From: Helicobacter sp. NHP19-012
GTDB taxonomy: Bacteria; Campylobacterota; Campylobacteria; Campylobacterales; Helicobacteraceae
Reading direction: 5' to 3'
DNA length: 64,000 nucleotides
Assembly: GCF_019703325.1 (NCBI RefSeq)
Contig: NZ_AP024819.1
Span: 496,001 to 560,000 of the forward strand
The number at the start of each line of letters is the position of its first letter. Positions within the stretch are counted from its first letter, which is position 1. Positions 28,108 to 40,877 of the stretch are shown piece after piece. Below the pieces are notes generated by a model, which was given only the letters and a program-made list of their open reading frames with translations, searched no databases and was not told the DNA's origin. The translations under genes and the position numbers were made by a program.

Positions 28108-31100
28108 TTAAGCTTTTTGCAACTCTTGCAAACTCACGGGGGGGTTGTGCTTGAATTTGGAGTACTCAAGCAGGCTTAAAAGCACCTTTTCGACAGCTTT
28201 TAGTGTGGTGAAATAAGAGATTTTGTTTTTGAGCACCTGAATGCGGATGATTTTAGAATCTTCGCTCACCCGGTCGCTTGTGTTGATCGCCATGTCGATC
28301 TCGTGATTTAGCATAAAATCCGAGATATTGGGACGGCCTTCAGAGATTTTAAGCACCTGCACGCTTTCTAGCCCCTCAGCTTGCAAGGCTTTATGCGTCC
28401 CGGTCGTGGCGTAGAGCTTAAAGCCTAGGCTAGCAAAGGCGCGCATTAAAGGCATTGCCCTTTGCTTGTCGGCATCTTTGAGCGACACAAAGACATGCCC
28501 GCTGTGCTTGATGGGGTTGTTGCAGGCAAGTTGGGACTTATAAAAGGCTTCGGCTAAAGTGTAGCCCACGCCCGCCACTTCGCCCGTGCTTTTCATTTCA
28601 GGTCCTAGCACCAAATCCGCCCCATAGAGTTTATTAAAGGGGAAGACGCTTTCTTTGACAAAGACATAGTTTAAAGGCTTGGCTAAGTATAACCCTCCGC
28701 CTTTATTCTCTAGCCCCTTAAAGTCCTCTAGGTGTTGTCCCACCATCACCCCGATCGCCATTGCGGCAATGTCTAGCCCTAAAGCCTTAGACACAAAGGG
28801 CACGGTGCGGGAGCATCTAGGGTTGATCTCTAGCACGAAGAGTTGGTTATTTTTATAAGCAAATTGGATATTGACTAAGCCCAGCACCTGCAAGCCCAAA
28901 GCGATTTTTTGCGTTTGGCTATAGACTTCTTCTAAAACCTGTGGGCTTAAACTTGGGGGGATAAAGCAGGTGCTATCGCCCGAGTGGATACCGGCGGGCT
29001 CAATGTGCTCTAAAACGCTACACACAAACACGCTTTGTTGGTCGCAAATGGCATCTACATCGAGCTCCAAAGCGTCTTCTAAAAAGCTATCCATAAGCAA
29101 ACTAGTTTCAAAGCTGTAGTTTTCTATGTACTCCAAACACTCCTCTTTGGTGCGTAAAATCCGCATTTTTGCCCCGCCTAACACAAAGCTGGGGCGTAAG
29201 ATTAGGGGCAAGTCTAGCTGGTCTAAACACTCTAGGGCTTGTTCTTTGGAGTTGGCACATAGCCCTTTGGGGTAGGCGATGTTGAGGCGGTCTAAAAGTT
29301 TATGGCATAAATCCCGCTCTTCGGCAATTTCAATGTTCTTAAAGGCGGTGCCAAGCAGGGGGATGTGCAGGGCTTCTAAGTCTTTGGCGATTTTTAAGGG
29401 CGTTTGCCCCCCAAAGCCCACCACCACGCCCATTAAATGCGCTTTTTCGCGGGCAACAATCTCTAGGACATGCTCTAAAGTGATGGGCTCAAAGTAGAGT
29501 GTGTCGCTGGTGTCGTGGTCGGTGCTAATCGTCTCTGGGTTGTTGTTGATGATGATAGGGCTTAGCCCCATTTTCTTAAGCGCAAGGCTGGCATGCGTCA
29601 AGGCGTAGTCAAACTCCATGCCCACCCCGATTTTATTCGCACTTGAGCCAATTAAAATCACCTTTTGGCGGGTGGATTTGGGGGGGTTGTTGTGGGTTGG
29701 GAAAAAGGGGGCGTAGGTGCTGTATAGGTAGGGCGTGGGGCTTTTAAACTCGTTTGCGCTCAAATCCACTTGGTACATTTTAGGGTGCAAGTCTAGGGTA
29801 TCCCTAGCTTGGCGCACCTCTGACTCGCTCACGCTTAAAAAGCTGGCAATGAGTGAATCGCTTAAACCCATGCTCTTAAGCCTAAATAAGGCGGACTTGT
29901 CGCTTAAAATAGCTTGTTTATCCGCCTCTTTGAGCTCTAATAGGGCTTGCACGATTTCTTGTATCTCGTTTAAAAAATAGGGGTCAAGGTAACTTAGAGC
30001 ATACACCTCATCTACGCTTAAGTTTTGGGCGAAGGCGTGCATGGCGTATAAAATCCTGTTAGGGTTAGGGCGGCGTAGCTCCTTTTTTAAAAACGCCAAA
30101 TCTAGGGGGCTTTCTAAGAAGGGGCGTAGGTTTTTAAGGCGGTAATCGCTCTCTAGGGCTTTCATTAGGCTTTCTTTAAAGCTCCCCCCGATGCCCATGA
30201 CCTCGCCGATGCTTTTCATAGAAGTGCCTAAAGTCGTATCCACTTGGGGGAATTTCTCAAAGTCAAAATGCGGGATTTTGGTGATGATGTAATCTAAAGT
30301 CGGCTCAAAACAGGTCGTGCTTTGGGTGATGTCGTTTTGTATCTCCTCTAGGGTGTGCCCTAGTGCTAAGAGCGTGGCGACTTTGGCGATGGGAAATAGG
30401 GTTGCCTTGCTGGCTAGGGCTGAGCTGCGGCTAACCCTAGGGTTCATTTCAATGACTAATAAACGCCGATCTTTAATGGCAAATTGCACATTCGCCCCCC
30501 CCGTATCCACGCCCACCGCCCGTAAAACCGCAAAGCTGGCATCGCGCATGCGTTGGTATTCTTTATCTGTCAAGGTCAAAGCGGGGGCGATGGTGATGCT
30601 ATCGCCTGTGTGTATGCCCATAGGATCGACATTTTCAATACAGCACACAATCACGCAATTATCCTTGCAATCGCGCACCACCTCCATTTCAAACTCTTTA
30701 CAGCCTAGCAAACTCTCTTCAATGAGGATTTCGCTGATGGGCGAAGCCTCTAGGGCGAATTTGGCTAAGTCTCTAAACTCCTCAATGTTAAAGGCAACGC
30801 TGCTCCCCTCCCCGCCCAAAGTAAAACTAGAGCGAATAATACAAGGAAAACCCACCTCTTTAACCACAGCTAAAGCCTCCTCTTCGCTGTAGGCATACCC
30901 CCCTTTGGGTAAATCTAGTCCAATGCCTAGCATGCACTCTTTAAACGCACGCCTATCTTCCGCCTTTAAAATGCTCTCAATCTTTGCCCCTAAGAGTTTA
31001 ACATGCTTTAGCGCCCCCTCAAAATGCCCTTGTTGGTGCAACTCCACCATGATATTAAGAGCCGTCTGCCCCCCCATTGTGGGTAAAATCGCCTCGATGC

Positions 31101-31335
31101 CCTCCTGCTGGACGATTTTAAGCACATTGTGCGTGTTGATAGGCTCAATGTAGGTTTTATAGGCTAGGGCTTTGTCTGTGTTGATGGTGATGGGATTTGA
31201 GTTTAACAACACCACCTCATAGCCCAAATTTTTAAGCGTTTTAAGGGCAATGCTAGAAGAGTAGTCAAATTCGCACGCCTGCCCTATGACAATGGGACCC
31301 GATCCAATGAGTAGAATCTTCTTAAAGTTTTGCAT
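28108..31335 (-). CDS. carB: Carbamoyl-phosphate synthase large subunit
   Basis: The ~1075-residue protein has the two ATP-grasp halves of CarB: first half KKILLIGSGPIVIGQACEFDYS, IIRSSFTLGGEGSS, ENVDPMGIHTGDSI; second half VILIGSSANKIGVGMEFDY, LILRPSFVLGGAKM, EHIEPAGIHSGDST, EINPRCSRTVPFVSKA; and a C-terminal MGS-like allosteric domain (LYATTGTHKALQAEG). It makes carbamoyl phosphate for pyrimidines and arginine. I choose ATG 31335; upstream alternatives would extend through the promoter. Confidence 0.96.
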   Translation of the reverse strand: MQNFKKILLIGSGPIVIGQACEFDYSSSIALKTLKNLGYEVVLLNSNPITINTDKALAYKTYIEPINTHNVLKIVQQEGIEAILPTMGGQTALNIMVELHQQGHFEGALKHVKLLGAKIESILKAEDRRAFKECMLGIGLDLPKGGYAYSEEEALAVVKEVGFPCIIRSSFTLGGEGSSVAFNIEEFRDLAKFALEASPISEILIEESLLGCKEFEMEVVRDCKDNCVIVCCIENVDPMGIHTGDSITIAPALTLTDKEYQRMRDASFAVLRAVGVDTGGANVQFAIKDRRLLVIEMNPRVSRSSALASKATLFPIAKVATLLALGHTLEEIQNDITQSTTCFEPTLDYIITKIPHFDFEKFPQVDTTLGTSMKSIGEVMGIGGSFKESLMKALESDYRLKNLRPFLESPLDLAFLKKELRRPNPNRILYAMHAFAQNLSVDEVYALSYLDPYFLNEIQEIVQALLELKEADKQAILSDKSALFRLKSMGLSDSLIASFLSVSESEVRQARDTLDLHPKMYQVDLSANEFKSPTPYLYSTYAPFFPTHNNPPKSTRQKVILIGSSANKIGVGMEFDYALTHASLALKKMGLSPIIINNNPETISTDHDTSDTLYFEPITLEHVLEIVAREKAHLMGVVVGFGGQTPLKIAKDLEALHIPLLGTAFKNIEIAEERDLCHKLLDRLNIAYPKGLCANSKEQALECLDQLDLPLILRPSFVLGGAKMRILRTKEECLEYIENYSFETSLLMDSFLEDALELDVDAICDQQSVFVCSVLEHIEPAGIHSGDSTCFIPPSLSPQVLEEVYSQTQKIALGLQVLGLVNIQFAYKNNQLFVLEINPRCSRTVPFVSKALGLDIAAMAIGVMVGQHLEDFKGLENKGGGLYLAKPLNYVFVKESVFPFNKLYGADLVLGPEMKSTGEVAGVGYTLAEAFYKSQLACNNPIKHSGHVFVSLKDADKQRAMPLMRAFASLGFKLYATTGTHKALQAEGLESVQVLKISEGRPNISDFMLNHEIDMAINTSDRVSEDSKIIRIQVLKNKISYFTTLKAVEKVLLSLLEYSKFKHNPPVSLQELQKA

Positions 31336-31342
31336 AAGGGGG

Positions 31343-31348
31343 ATTATA
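31343..31348 (-). promoter_or_regulatory. carB -10 box, seven bases before the ATG
   Basis: TTTTGCTATAAT on the minus strand is followed by CCCCCTT and the carB ATG. With a normal -10 to start distance, transcription would begin at or next to the ATG, giving a leaderless or nearly leaderless mRNA. No Shine-Dalgarno is present. Confidence 0.6.
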
Positions 31349-31355
31349 GCAAAAG

Positions 31356-31374
31356 TTGGGGGCATAGCCCCCAA
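31356..31374 (-). terminator. Hairpin between the DUF285 gene and carB
   Basis: TTGGGGGC (31356-31363) and GCCCCCAA (31367-31374) form a perfect 8-base stem with a 3-base loop. Reading on the minus strand the hairpin is followed by CTTTTG, fitting an intrinsic terminator for the upstream minus-strand genes just before the carB -10. Confidence 0.6.
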
Positions 31375-31410
31375 GACAAAGCTAAAATGTAAGGGCTTGA
31401 GTGGGCTAGT

Positions 31411-32822
31411 TTAGTCTGGATACCAGCGGGGGCGTCTAGCTAGGCTATCACAGCCGGAGAACATAAGGGTTGCGTTTCCGACATTTCCGACCTTAGAGAC
31501 TTTCCAGCGGTCTAGGTTTTGGTTAAAACTTTATGCAATTTTGGAACATATAGCTCATCCCCGCTACATTAGAAGTATCCCAGTTCTCTAAGGGTTGGTT
31601 AAAATTAGTGCAATCACAAAACACGCTATACATGCTTGTAATGCTAGAAGTGTCCCAATCACTTAAAGGCTGGTTGAATCGTTTGCAACCCGAAAACATC
31701 GACGAAATATCTTTGACACTAGACATGTCCCAATCACTTAAAGGCTGGTTAAAGTTCTCGCAATAAAAAAACATCCCTTTCATGTTCTCTACTCTAGACA
31801 CATCCCAATCCTCCAAAGACCCGTTAAAATTCTTGCAATTCTGAAACATGTTCTCCATGTTCTCTACTCTAGACACATCCCAATCATCTAGAGGTTGGTT
31901 GAAGGTGTAGCAATTCTGAAACATGCTTTCCATGTTTTTCACACTAGACACATTCCAATCGTTTAATGGTTGGTTAAAATTTTCACATCCAGCAAACATC
32001 GCTGCCATGTTTTTAACGCCAGTAACATCCCAATCATCTAAAGACTGATTGAAATTCTTACACCCCTAAACATACCCTCCATGTCTTCCACACTAGACAC
32101 ATCCCAGTTATTTAAAGGCTGATTAAAATTCTTGCAACTCCCAAACATGCTTCCCATGTCTGTAACCCTAGACACATCCCAATTTTCTAGGGGTTGGTTA
32201 AAATTCTCACAGCCAGAAAACATTAGATTCATACGCACAGCCCCAGACACATCCCAACGATTCAAAGGCTGGTTAAAACTCTTGCAATTAGCAAACAAGG
32301 CTGTCATATTTTCTACTCTAGACACATCCCAGTTATTTAAAGGCTGATTAAAGCTAGTGCAACCAGAAAATGTAGCCCACATATTCACAACTCGAGATAC
32401 ATTCCAATTTTCTAGGGGTTGGTTAAAATTTTCACACCACACAAACAAACACTTCATATTTTCTACCCTAGACACATACCAACTATTCAAGGGCTGGTTA
32501 AAGTTTTTACATGCCTAAACATAGCCTGCATGTTTTTGACATTAGACACATTCCAGCTAGAAATATCATGGTTGAAGTGGGTGGCTTTGTAGAACATGTC
32601 CTCCATATTAGTTACATGCGATACATCCCACTCTTCCAGTCCCTTAAAATCTCGGCGTGCAAAGGATTCGGTTTCATCATCTTCATATTCCGTATCCCCA
32701 TTAGAAAACACAAAACTTAAATCCGTAATCTGACTAATATCAATCTCCCCTAAATGCACGCTCTCATCGGCGACTAATTTTTTCAGCTCCTCTTTGCTCT
32801 GAGGACAATATTTTTTAGCCAC
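31411..32822 (-). pseudogene. DUF285/BspA-like repeat protein, three frameshifts
   Basis: Frames 32822-32487, 32490-32038, 32008-31523 and a tail ending at 31411 join into one protein of about 470 residues. After a short N-terminus (KKYCPQSKEELKKLVADES) there are about 16 repeats of 25 residues of the form FNQPLxxWDVSxVxNMxxMFxxC, the DUF285 leucine-rich-like solenoid. No signal peptide is present, so it would be cytoplasmic unless secreted otherwise. The GTG start lies one base after the stop of the coiled-coil gene, implying coupling. Each break needs one base: two deletions at AGG-x-TGT, one T insertion after TGC. Confidence 0.75.
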
Positions 32823-32823
32823 T

Positions 32824-33237
32824 TTAGGCGTGGCTTTGGGGGTGGCTGGAGTATTTAAGGCGGGGTGTTCTTTTTAGACTAGCTAGCACCCCCTCTAAAT
32901 CCAACACGCTTTGCTCTAAGCTAGCTAAAAGCTCCAACACCTCTTTAGCTGTGCTGGCTCTCTCTAGGCTGGCTAAAGGTGTGGCACATTTAGCCTTAAT
33001 GCGTTTTAGGCTGATCAACGCTTGTTCTAATTTAGTGTCATCCTCTAGGCTGGCGTAATGCGTGTCTAGGGCTTGGCTTAAATGGCTCAAGGCTTCTACT
33101 AACGCACTGAATTTAGCGTGCAACTCTTGTGCCTCCTCTTTGACGCTTGAGCCCTCCTCTAACACCCCCCTAGCCAACCGCCCCGCCCTTTTAACCGCCT
33201 TGATCTCTTGCTCTAACTTTTCTAATGCTTGTCGCAT
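32824..33237 (-). CDS. Coiled-coil protein upstream of DUF285 gene
   Basis: This 137-residue, almost all-helical protein (ALEKLEQEIKAVKRAGRLA ... LDTHYASLEDDTKLEQALISL ... LLASLEQSVLDLEGVLASL) has heptad patterns and no membrane segment. It has a strong AGGAGG five bases before ATG and its own -10. No family is recognised. It shares a transcript with the DUF285 gene and could be its oligomerisation partner, which is inference from coupling only. Confidence 0.6.
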   Translation of the reverse strand: MRQALEKLEQEIKAVKRAGRLARGVLEEGSSVKEEAQELHAKFSALVEALSHLSQALDTHYASLEDDTKLEQALISLKRIKAKCATPLASLERASTAKEVLELLASLEQSVLDLEGVLASLKRTPRLKYSSHPQSHA

Positions 33238-33266
33238 GGTTACCTCCTATGTCAAATAATGGGGGG

Positions 33267-33272
33267 ATTATA
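33267..33272 (-). promoter_or_regulatory. -10 box of the coiled-coil/DUF285 operon
   Basis: AACTTCTGCTATAATCCCCC on the minus strand matches the carB promoter at 19 of 20 bases, but here a 29-base leader with AGGAGG follows before the ATG at 33237. Confidence 0.6.
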
Positions 33273-33310
33273 GCAGAAGTTGGGGGTTGCTTGGGTCTTT
33301 GTAGCCATAG

Positions 33311-34027
33311 CTATATGTTTCGGTTCAGATATTTTTTTAGGATGACTTCTTGTTGTCCCTCTAAAGACTTTATAGTATTTTCTAGGGCGGTGCGTTCTTG
33401 TTCGATGTGGGCAGTGGTGTGGGTGATTTGCTCTTGCACTTCTAGGGGTGGGAGGGGGATTTTAAATTCTTTAAAGTCCTCTGTATTGAGGCTTGGGTAA
33501 GAGGCTTTAGGCATGCGCTCCTCCATTTGGCGCATTAAATCCGCTGAGAACATAAACAAAAGGTAGAGAAATTTAGAGTTTAGGCCCTCTTTGCCCTGTA
33601 AAATGGCAAAGCCCGTAGAAAATAGGGTGTTTGGCATGCTCTCCTCAATGTAGGCAAAACCTTTAAGATAGGGGCGCACGCTGGATATAACCACGCTATC
33701 ACTAGGGGCTAGACGGCGCGCTCTTGTGGGGAGTTGGTTGCCCGCTATGGGGGGTTTAGATGGATTTTGCCCGTGCCTTTTTCCACGCAATCAATATCGA
33801 TGTAGCGGTATTCTTGGTTCTCTTGGCTTGGGTTGTGGCTGTGTTGGTTGATGAGACAATGCGCCCCCAATTTGACAAAATCCCACCCACTAGCGTGGGG
33901 TTTAGTAAGAGATTGTAAAAGCGTGGCTAGAGCGGGCTTAAGCCCTACTTTTTCTAAGGCGTGGGTGAGGAGGGCAAGGCAAGACTCTTTGAGGGTTTTG
34001 GCGCGCTTTAGTTTGTCTAAGATTGGC
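33311..34027 (-). pseudogene. Third specificity half (HsdS-like), out of frame with the R-M gene
   Basis: Directly after the stop of the R-M enzyme the bases encode, in another frame, a spacer helix, GWDFVKLGAHCLINQHSHN, YRYIDIDCVEKGTGKIHLNPP, then (after a C6 run at 33749-33754 that must be C7) IAGNQLPTRARRLAPSDSVV, a long target-recognition region and the conserved KIPLPPLEVQEQITHTTAHIE coil ending at 33311. This is a complete HsdS half of about 240 residues without its own start. It can be made only as a fusion through the AG repeat at 34042-34070. Confidence 0.75.
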
Positions 34028-38164
<4,137 letters not shown>

Positions 38165-38349
38165 GTCCCTTTAATTAAATAGGGTATTGTAGCTTAAAGG
38201 TTCTAAAAAGGCTTAAATTTACCACCCCCACCCTAAAGCCTAAAGTCTAGCTAGGCGGACGCTGTCCTATTTGAAGCCGCGATCTCCACTTAGAGTCCCC
38301 TAACTTTAGTTGTGGGGAGCATGTCAACACCACCCAAGCCCTTTAAGTT

Positions 38350-38731
38350 TTAGTTTGGATACAAGCGGGGTCGTTTGGCTGGGCTATCATAACAGAGAAC
38401 ATGGAATGTGCCTCTCTAACCTTAGAGATTTTCCAGCAATCGGTATTTTAGTTAAAACGGCTCTAACCGCTAAACATCTGCGGCATATTTATAACATTGG
38501 AAGTGTCCTAATCATCCAAAGGTTGGTTAAAGACGCTTACAGCTATCAAACATCCTAATCATCCAGGGGTTGGTTGGAGTTTTTACAATTATCTCATAGT
38601 CTCCACACTGGAGACATCCCAGCCATCCAACGATTTGTTAAAATTTTTGTAACCTTTTAGAAATCTTGTGATTAAGGTGTGTAGCGTTGTAAACACATCC
38701 CTTATATTCGTTACATGTGAAGTGTCCTATC
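38350..38731 (-). pseudogene. Second, heavily decayed DUF285 repeat gene
   Basis: The sequence parallels the gene at 31411-32822 on the same strand: the end region (TTAGTTTGGATACAAGCGGG) matches its C-terminal coding bases, then scattered FNQPL-type repeat units (GGTTGGTTAAAGA, CAGGGGTTGGTTGGAG on the plus strand), and the N-terminal THFN-like unit near 38640-38690. Many stops and a large internal deletion leave about a quarter of the original. The interval 38165-38349 holds nothing else I can name. Confidence 0.6.
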
Positions 38732-38760
38732 TTTGGTGCGCTCTTGGATCTAAACTCTGC

Positions 38761-38766
38761 TATAAT
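38761..38766 (+). promoter_or_regulatory. comB9 -10 box, seven bases before the ATG
   Basis: CTCTGCTATAAT is followed by GCCCTCT and then ATG at 38774. As at carB, the expected transcript would start at or next to the ATG. Confidence 0.55.
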
Positions 38767-38773
38767 GCCCTCT

Positions 38774-39685
38774 ATGTGGGCTTTTAGGCTTTTCATTTTG
38801 CTTTTTCTTGTGTGCGCTTTGGGAGCCAAGGAGGTGGACGAGCTAGCCACGCAAGAGGACACCCCCCAAGAGCACACTATCCAAGACCTACACGCCATCC
38901 AAAACAGCTTTTTCAACAAAGAGCGCAACGCCTTGGACAACACTTTGTTTATTGACTACAAACTCGGGCAAATGCCAAAACTGCGCCTACGCTACGCCAT
39001 GGTTACGACCCTCATTTTTAGCGAGCCGATTGCTGAGGTGGTGCTAGGCGATGACATCGGTTTTAGCACCAAAACCCTAGGGCGCAATGTGCTTTTAATC
39101 AAGCCCCTAGAAGTGGGCATCGACTCGAATTTAAATGTCATCGGCACAAGCGGTAAAATTTATGCCTTTTATATTTTCTCCACGACTTTTACCAGCCCTA
39201 AAAACCCTATTTTAAATGTCTATGTGTCTAACAAGCACTTCTTTACTGACAAACAAGCCCTAAACCAACCCCTAGCCACGCTTGAAAACAAATCCCAAAT
39301 CTCTACAACCCCCACGCAATTTTTAAAGATCGGCACGGGGGGCAATGTGCTTTTAGTGGATAAAAGCCAAATTGAGAGGGGCTATAAGGTGCTTGGGGGC
39401 AAGAGGCGGGCGTGGTTTTGTCTGTGGCTGTGTAAGATCGCCTTTAAAGCCCCCATTAAACCCCTTGACATTTTTAACGACAAGCATTTCACTTACTTTA
39501 AGTTTGACAGCCACCGCTCCAGCGTGAAATTCCCCGTAGCCTATAAAGTCGTGGATGGCTATGATAACCCGATCAACACCCGCATTGTGGGAGATTATTT
39601 AATCGCTGAGGACATCTCCGCCAAATGGACTTTAAGGGAGGGCAAGGTGCACGCTTGTGTGCGTAGAGTCAGCAAAGCCCCATGA
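38774..39685 (+). CDS. comB9: ComB9, VirB9-like competence protein
   Basis: The ~303-residue protein starts with a signal peptide (MWAFRLFILLFLVCALGA) and has the VirB9 fold: KLRLRYAMVTTLIFSEPI, IGFSTKTLGRNVLLIKP, SGKIYAFYIFSTTF, and a C-terminal domain VKFPVAYKVVDGYDNPINTRIVGDYLIAEDI. In Helicobacter ComB9 belongs to the type IV secretion-like DNA uptake machine. A longer frame exists to 38717 but it would run through the -10 box and decayed DUF285 sequence, so I choose ATG 38774. It overlaps comB10 by 4 bases. ComB8 is not upstream. Confidence 0.88.
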   Translation: MWAFRLFILLFLVCALGAKEVDELATQEDTPQEHTIQDLHAIQNSFFNKERNALDNTLFIDYKLGQMPKLRLRYAMVTTLIFSEPIAEVVLGDDIGFSTKTLGRNVLLIKPLEVGIDSNLNVIGTSGKIYAFYIFSTTFTSPKNPILNVYVSNKHFFTDKQALNQPLATLENKSQISTTPTQFLKIGTGGNVLLVDKSQIERGYKVLGGKRRAWFCLWLCKIAFKAPIKPLDIFNDKHFTYFKFDSHRSSVKFPVAYKVVDGYDNPINTRIVGDYLIAEDISAKWTLREGKVHACVRRVSKAP

Positions 39686-40791
39686 AGCCCTTTGTTAAAA
39701 AAGCCCTACTCTTTGGGGGTGCTATGGTTGGTATTTTTATCACTTCCTTAATGCTAAACAAGCCCAAAAAAGTCCCCGAAGTCTTGGATTTTAAATCCAC
39801 CAACTACCCTCTAGCCGACTATCTCTTCACCCCACCAAAAGTTAGCCCACCTAAAGAGAACCCCGAGCTCGCCCATTTGCAAGCCCTCTTACAAGAGAAC
39901 GCCAAAGAGATCGCCAGCCTAAAGGCACAATTAGAGGAAGCTAAAAAAGCCCCACCACCCCAGCCACAGGTGCAAGAACCCCCACAAGAAACCCAGCCCC
40001 CACAAGAGCAAGAGCCCACCCAAGAGGAGCTAGACGCCAAAGACGCTTTAAGTGAGCGTATTCAAGGCTTTGAAGAGCCCCAAGAGCAAGAGATCGATTA
40101 CGGGGCAAGCCACTTTGAAAATTTAAAAACCCACGACACCGCTACACATGAAAACCGCTTATTACGCACCATCACCGCCGATAAAATGATCCCGGCGTTT
40201 TTAGTTACACCCATTAGCTCCCAACTGGCGGGTAAAGTCGTGGCACAAGTGGAGAGCGACATTTTCGCCAACATGGGGCGGGCGGTTTTGATCCCCAAAG
40301 GCTCAAAGGTCATCGGCTATTACAGCAATAACAATAAAATCGGCGAATATCGCCTAGACATCGTGTGGAGCCGTATCATCACCCCGCAAGGTGTGAATAT
40401 CACGCTCACCAACGCCAAAGGGGCGGACATTAAGGGTTATAGCGGACTTGTGGGGCAAATGATCACACACAACTTCCAACGCTATGGCATGCCCTTACTT
40501 GTTTCTACGCTCTCTAATGGGCTTTTAATCGCTTTAACTTCTGCCCTTGCCAACAAAACGGGTAAAAATAATCTCTTTGGCGATTTTTTACTCATGCAAC
40601 TCACACGCCAAACGGGTTTAGGCTTAAACCAAATCATCACCCAAATCCTAAAAGATAAGAGCAATTTAAAGCCCATTATCATCATTAGGGAGGGTTCACG
40701 GGTGTTTATCTCGCCCAATTTAGACATATTCTTCCCCACGCCAAGAGAGGGGGAGGTGGTGGCTAAGTTTTTTAAACACAGCCCGCCTTAA
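39682..40791 (+). CDS. comB10: ComB10, VirB10/TrbI-like competence protein
   Basis: This 369-residue inner-membrane-anchored protein has one N-terminal membrane helix (ALLFGGAMVGIFITSLML), a coiled-coil stretch (LQALLQENAKEIASLKAQL), a Pro/Gln/Glu linker, and a C-terminal VirB10 domain at about 165-345 (IPAFLVTPISSQLAGKVVAQV, FANMGRAVLIPKGSKVIG, IVWSRIITPQG). It links both membranes in the ComB DNA uptake complex. ATG overlaps the comB9 stop. Confidence 0.92.
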   Translation: MKPFVKKALLFGGAMVGIFITSLMLNKPKKVPEVLDFKSTNYPLADYLFTPPKVSPPKENPELAHLQALLQENAKEIASLKAQLEEAKKAPPPQPQVQEPPQETQPPQEQEPTQEELDAKDALSERIQGFEEPQEQEIDYGASHFENLKTHDTATHENRLLRTITADKMIPAFLVTPISSQLAGKVVAQVESDIFANMGRAVLIPKGSKVIGYYSNNNKIGEYRLDIVWSRIITPQGVNITLTNAKGADIKGYSGLVGQMITHNFQRYGMPLLVSTLSNGLLIALTSALANKTGKNNLFGDFLLMQLTRQTGLGLNQIITQILKDKSNLKPIIIIREGSRVFISPNLDIFFPTPREGEVVAKFFKHSPP

Positions 40792-40839
40792 ACAAGCGTT
40801 TTTAGCTTTATTATTGTCGGTATATTTGTGGGAATTTTG

Positions 40840-40845
40840 TATAAT
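40840..40845 (+). promoter_or_regulatory. -10 box of lutABC
   Basis: TTTTGTATAAT, an extended -10, lies 32 bases before the lutA ATG; TAAGGA is the ribosome site. Confidence 0.55.
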
Positions 40846-40877
40846 ACGGCTTTTGATTTGAGCTTGTAAGGATACCT

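Noticed and set aside
30317..30892. Long plus-strand open frame inside carB
   Set aside because: Shadow of a high-quality core gene on the other strand.
31523..32490. Regular ~75-base repeats that could look like a CRISPR array
   Set aside because: The repeats encode FNQPLxxWDVS units with open frames and no unique spacers; this is a repeat protein.
38165..38349. tRNA-like or regulatory RNA in the gap before the decayed DUF285 gene
   Set aside because: No cloverleaf, T-loop or known RNA motif could be traced.
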